Below the pieces are notes generated by a model. That model was not told where the DNA came from. It ran no database searches and saw only the letters and a list, made by a program, of their open reading frames with translations. Positions 21,133 through 21,157 of a DNA stretch of 21,157 nucleotides are shown piece by piece. The translations under genes were made by a program, and so were the position numbers. The stretch covers positions 1-21,157 of the forward strand of contig JAZRXC010000043.1 in the NCBI GenBank assembly GCA_045600025.1, given 5' to 3'. Each line of letters starts with the position of its first letter. Positions within the stretch are counted from its first letter, which is position 1. This DNA comes from UBA3774 sp045600025. Its GTDB lineage: Bacteria; Bacillota; Clostridia; Lachnospirales; Lachnospiraceae.

Positions 21133-21157
21133 AGTAAATCCCTCCACGATCTATTTA

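Overview
The window looks like a chromosomal segment of an anaerobic Firmicute, most plausibly a Lachnospiraceae-type clostridium. The reasons are strong GGAGG ribosome sites, clostridial-type TTGACA/TATAAT promoters with 17-nt spacers, lipoproteins with short LxAC signal peptides, a TRAP transporter and a FeoB-associated-type Cys-rich mini-protein. The family assignment is inference. I see no rRNA, tRNA, CRISPR array, transposase or phage gene.

Layout. (1) 1-600: a cold-shock protein gene and a 61-residue Cys-rich membrane protein gene, both on the minus strand, each with a good promoter. (2) 600-1110: a gene-free, GC-rich, repeat-rich stretch. (3) 1169-5519: a tightly packed plus-strand operon of a class III aminotransferase, class II aldolase, FGGY kinase and GtrA-like membrane protein, ended by a bidirectional terminator. 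(4) 5581-7170, minus strand: a dicarboxylate/amino-acid:cation symporter fused to an N-terminal GHKL-ATPase-like domain. (5) 7479-11445: an operon of a shikimate-dehydrogenase-like enzyme plus a full TRAP transporter (Q, M, P), ended by two tandem terminators. (6) 11622-12904: an OGG-type 8-oxoguanine glycosylase gene and a convergent CYTH-domain gene, both apparently leaderless. (7) 12905-13360: a second repeat-rich gene-free stretch. (8) 13398-20139: a transporter operon consisting of a leader peptide, a TrpXYZ-type ABC importer, MetQ-MetN-MetI and a galactokinase-like gene. (9) 20185-21132, minus strand: an AEC-family permease.

The most interesting region is 13360-18941. The leader encodes a short Met-rich peptide (with a Cys-Cys pair) and folds into mutually exclusive pairings (1:2, 2:3 antiterminator, 3:4 terminator) that fit textbook ribosome-stalling attenuation. 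The peptide itself is probably translated from a leaderless transcript. The Met codons, the absence of Trp codons and the downstream metQNI genes suggest that the 'TrpXYZ-type' importer here serves sulfur amino acids rather than tryptophan. The MetQ lipoprotein is circularly permuted: the canonical C-terminal half comes first, directly after the lipobox, and the canonical N-terminal half follows. It also has its own candidate promoter with a 14-bp perfect palindrome just downstream of the predicted start site.

Other points: three closely spaced genes share leaderless promoter geometry; the galactokinase gene overlaps metI and carries a terminator-like hairpin inside its coding sequence; the AroE-like enzyme keeps its catalytic residues but has lost part of the shikimate-binding motif; and a short dispersed element recurs in three intergenic stretches.
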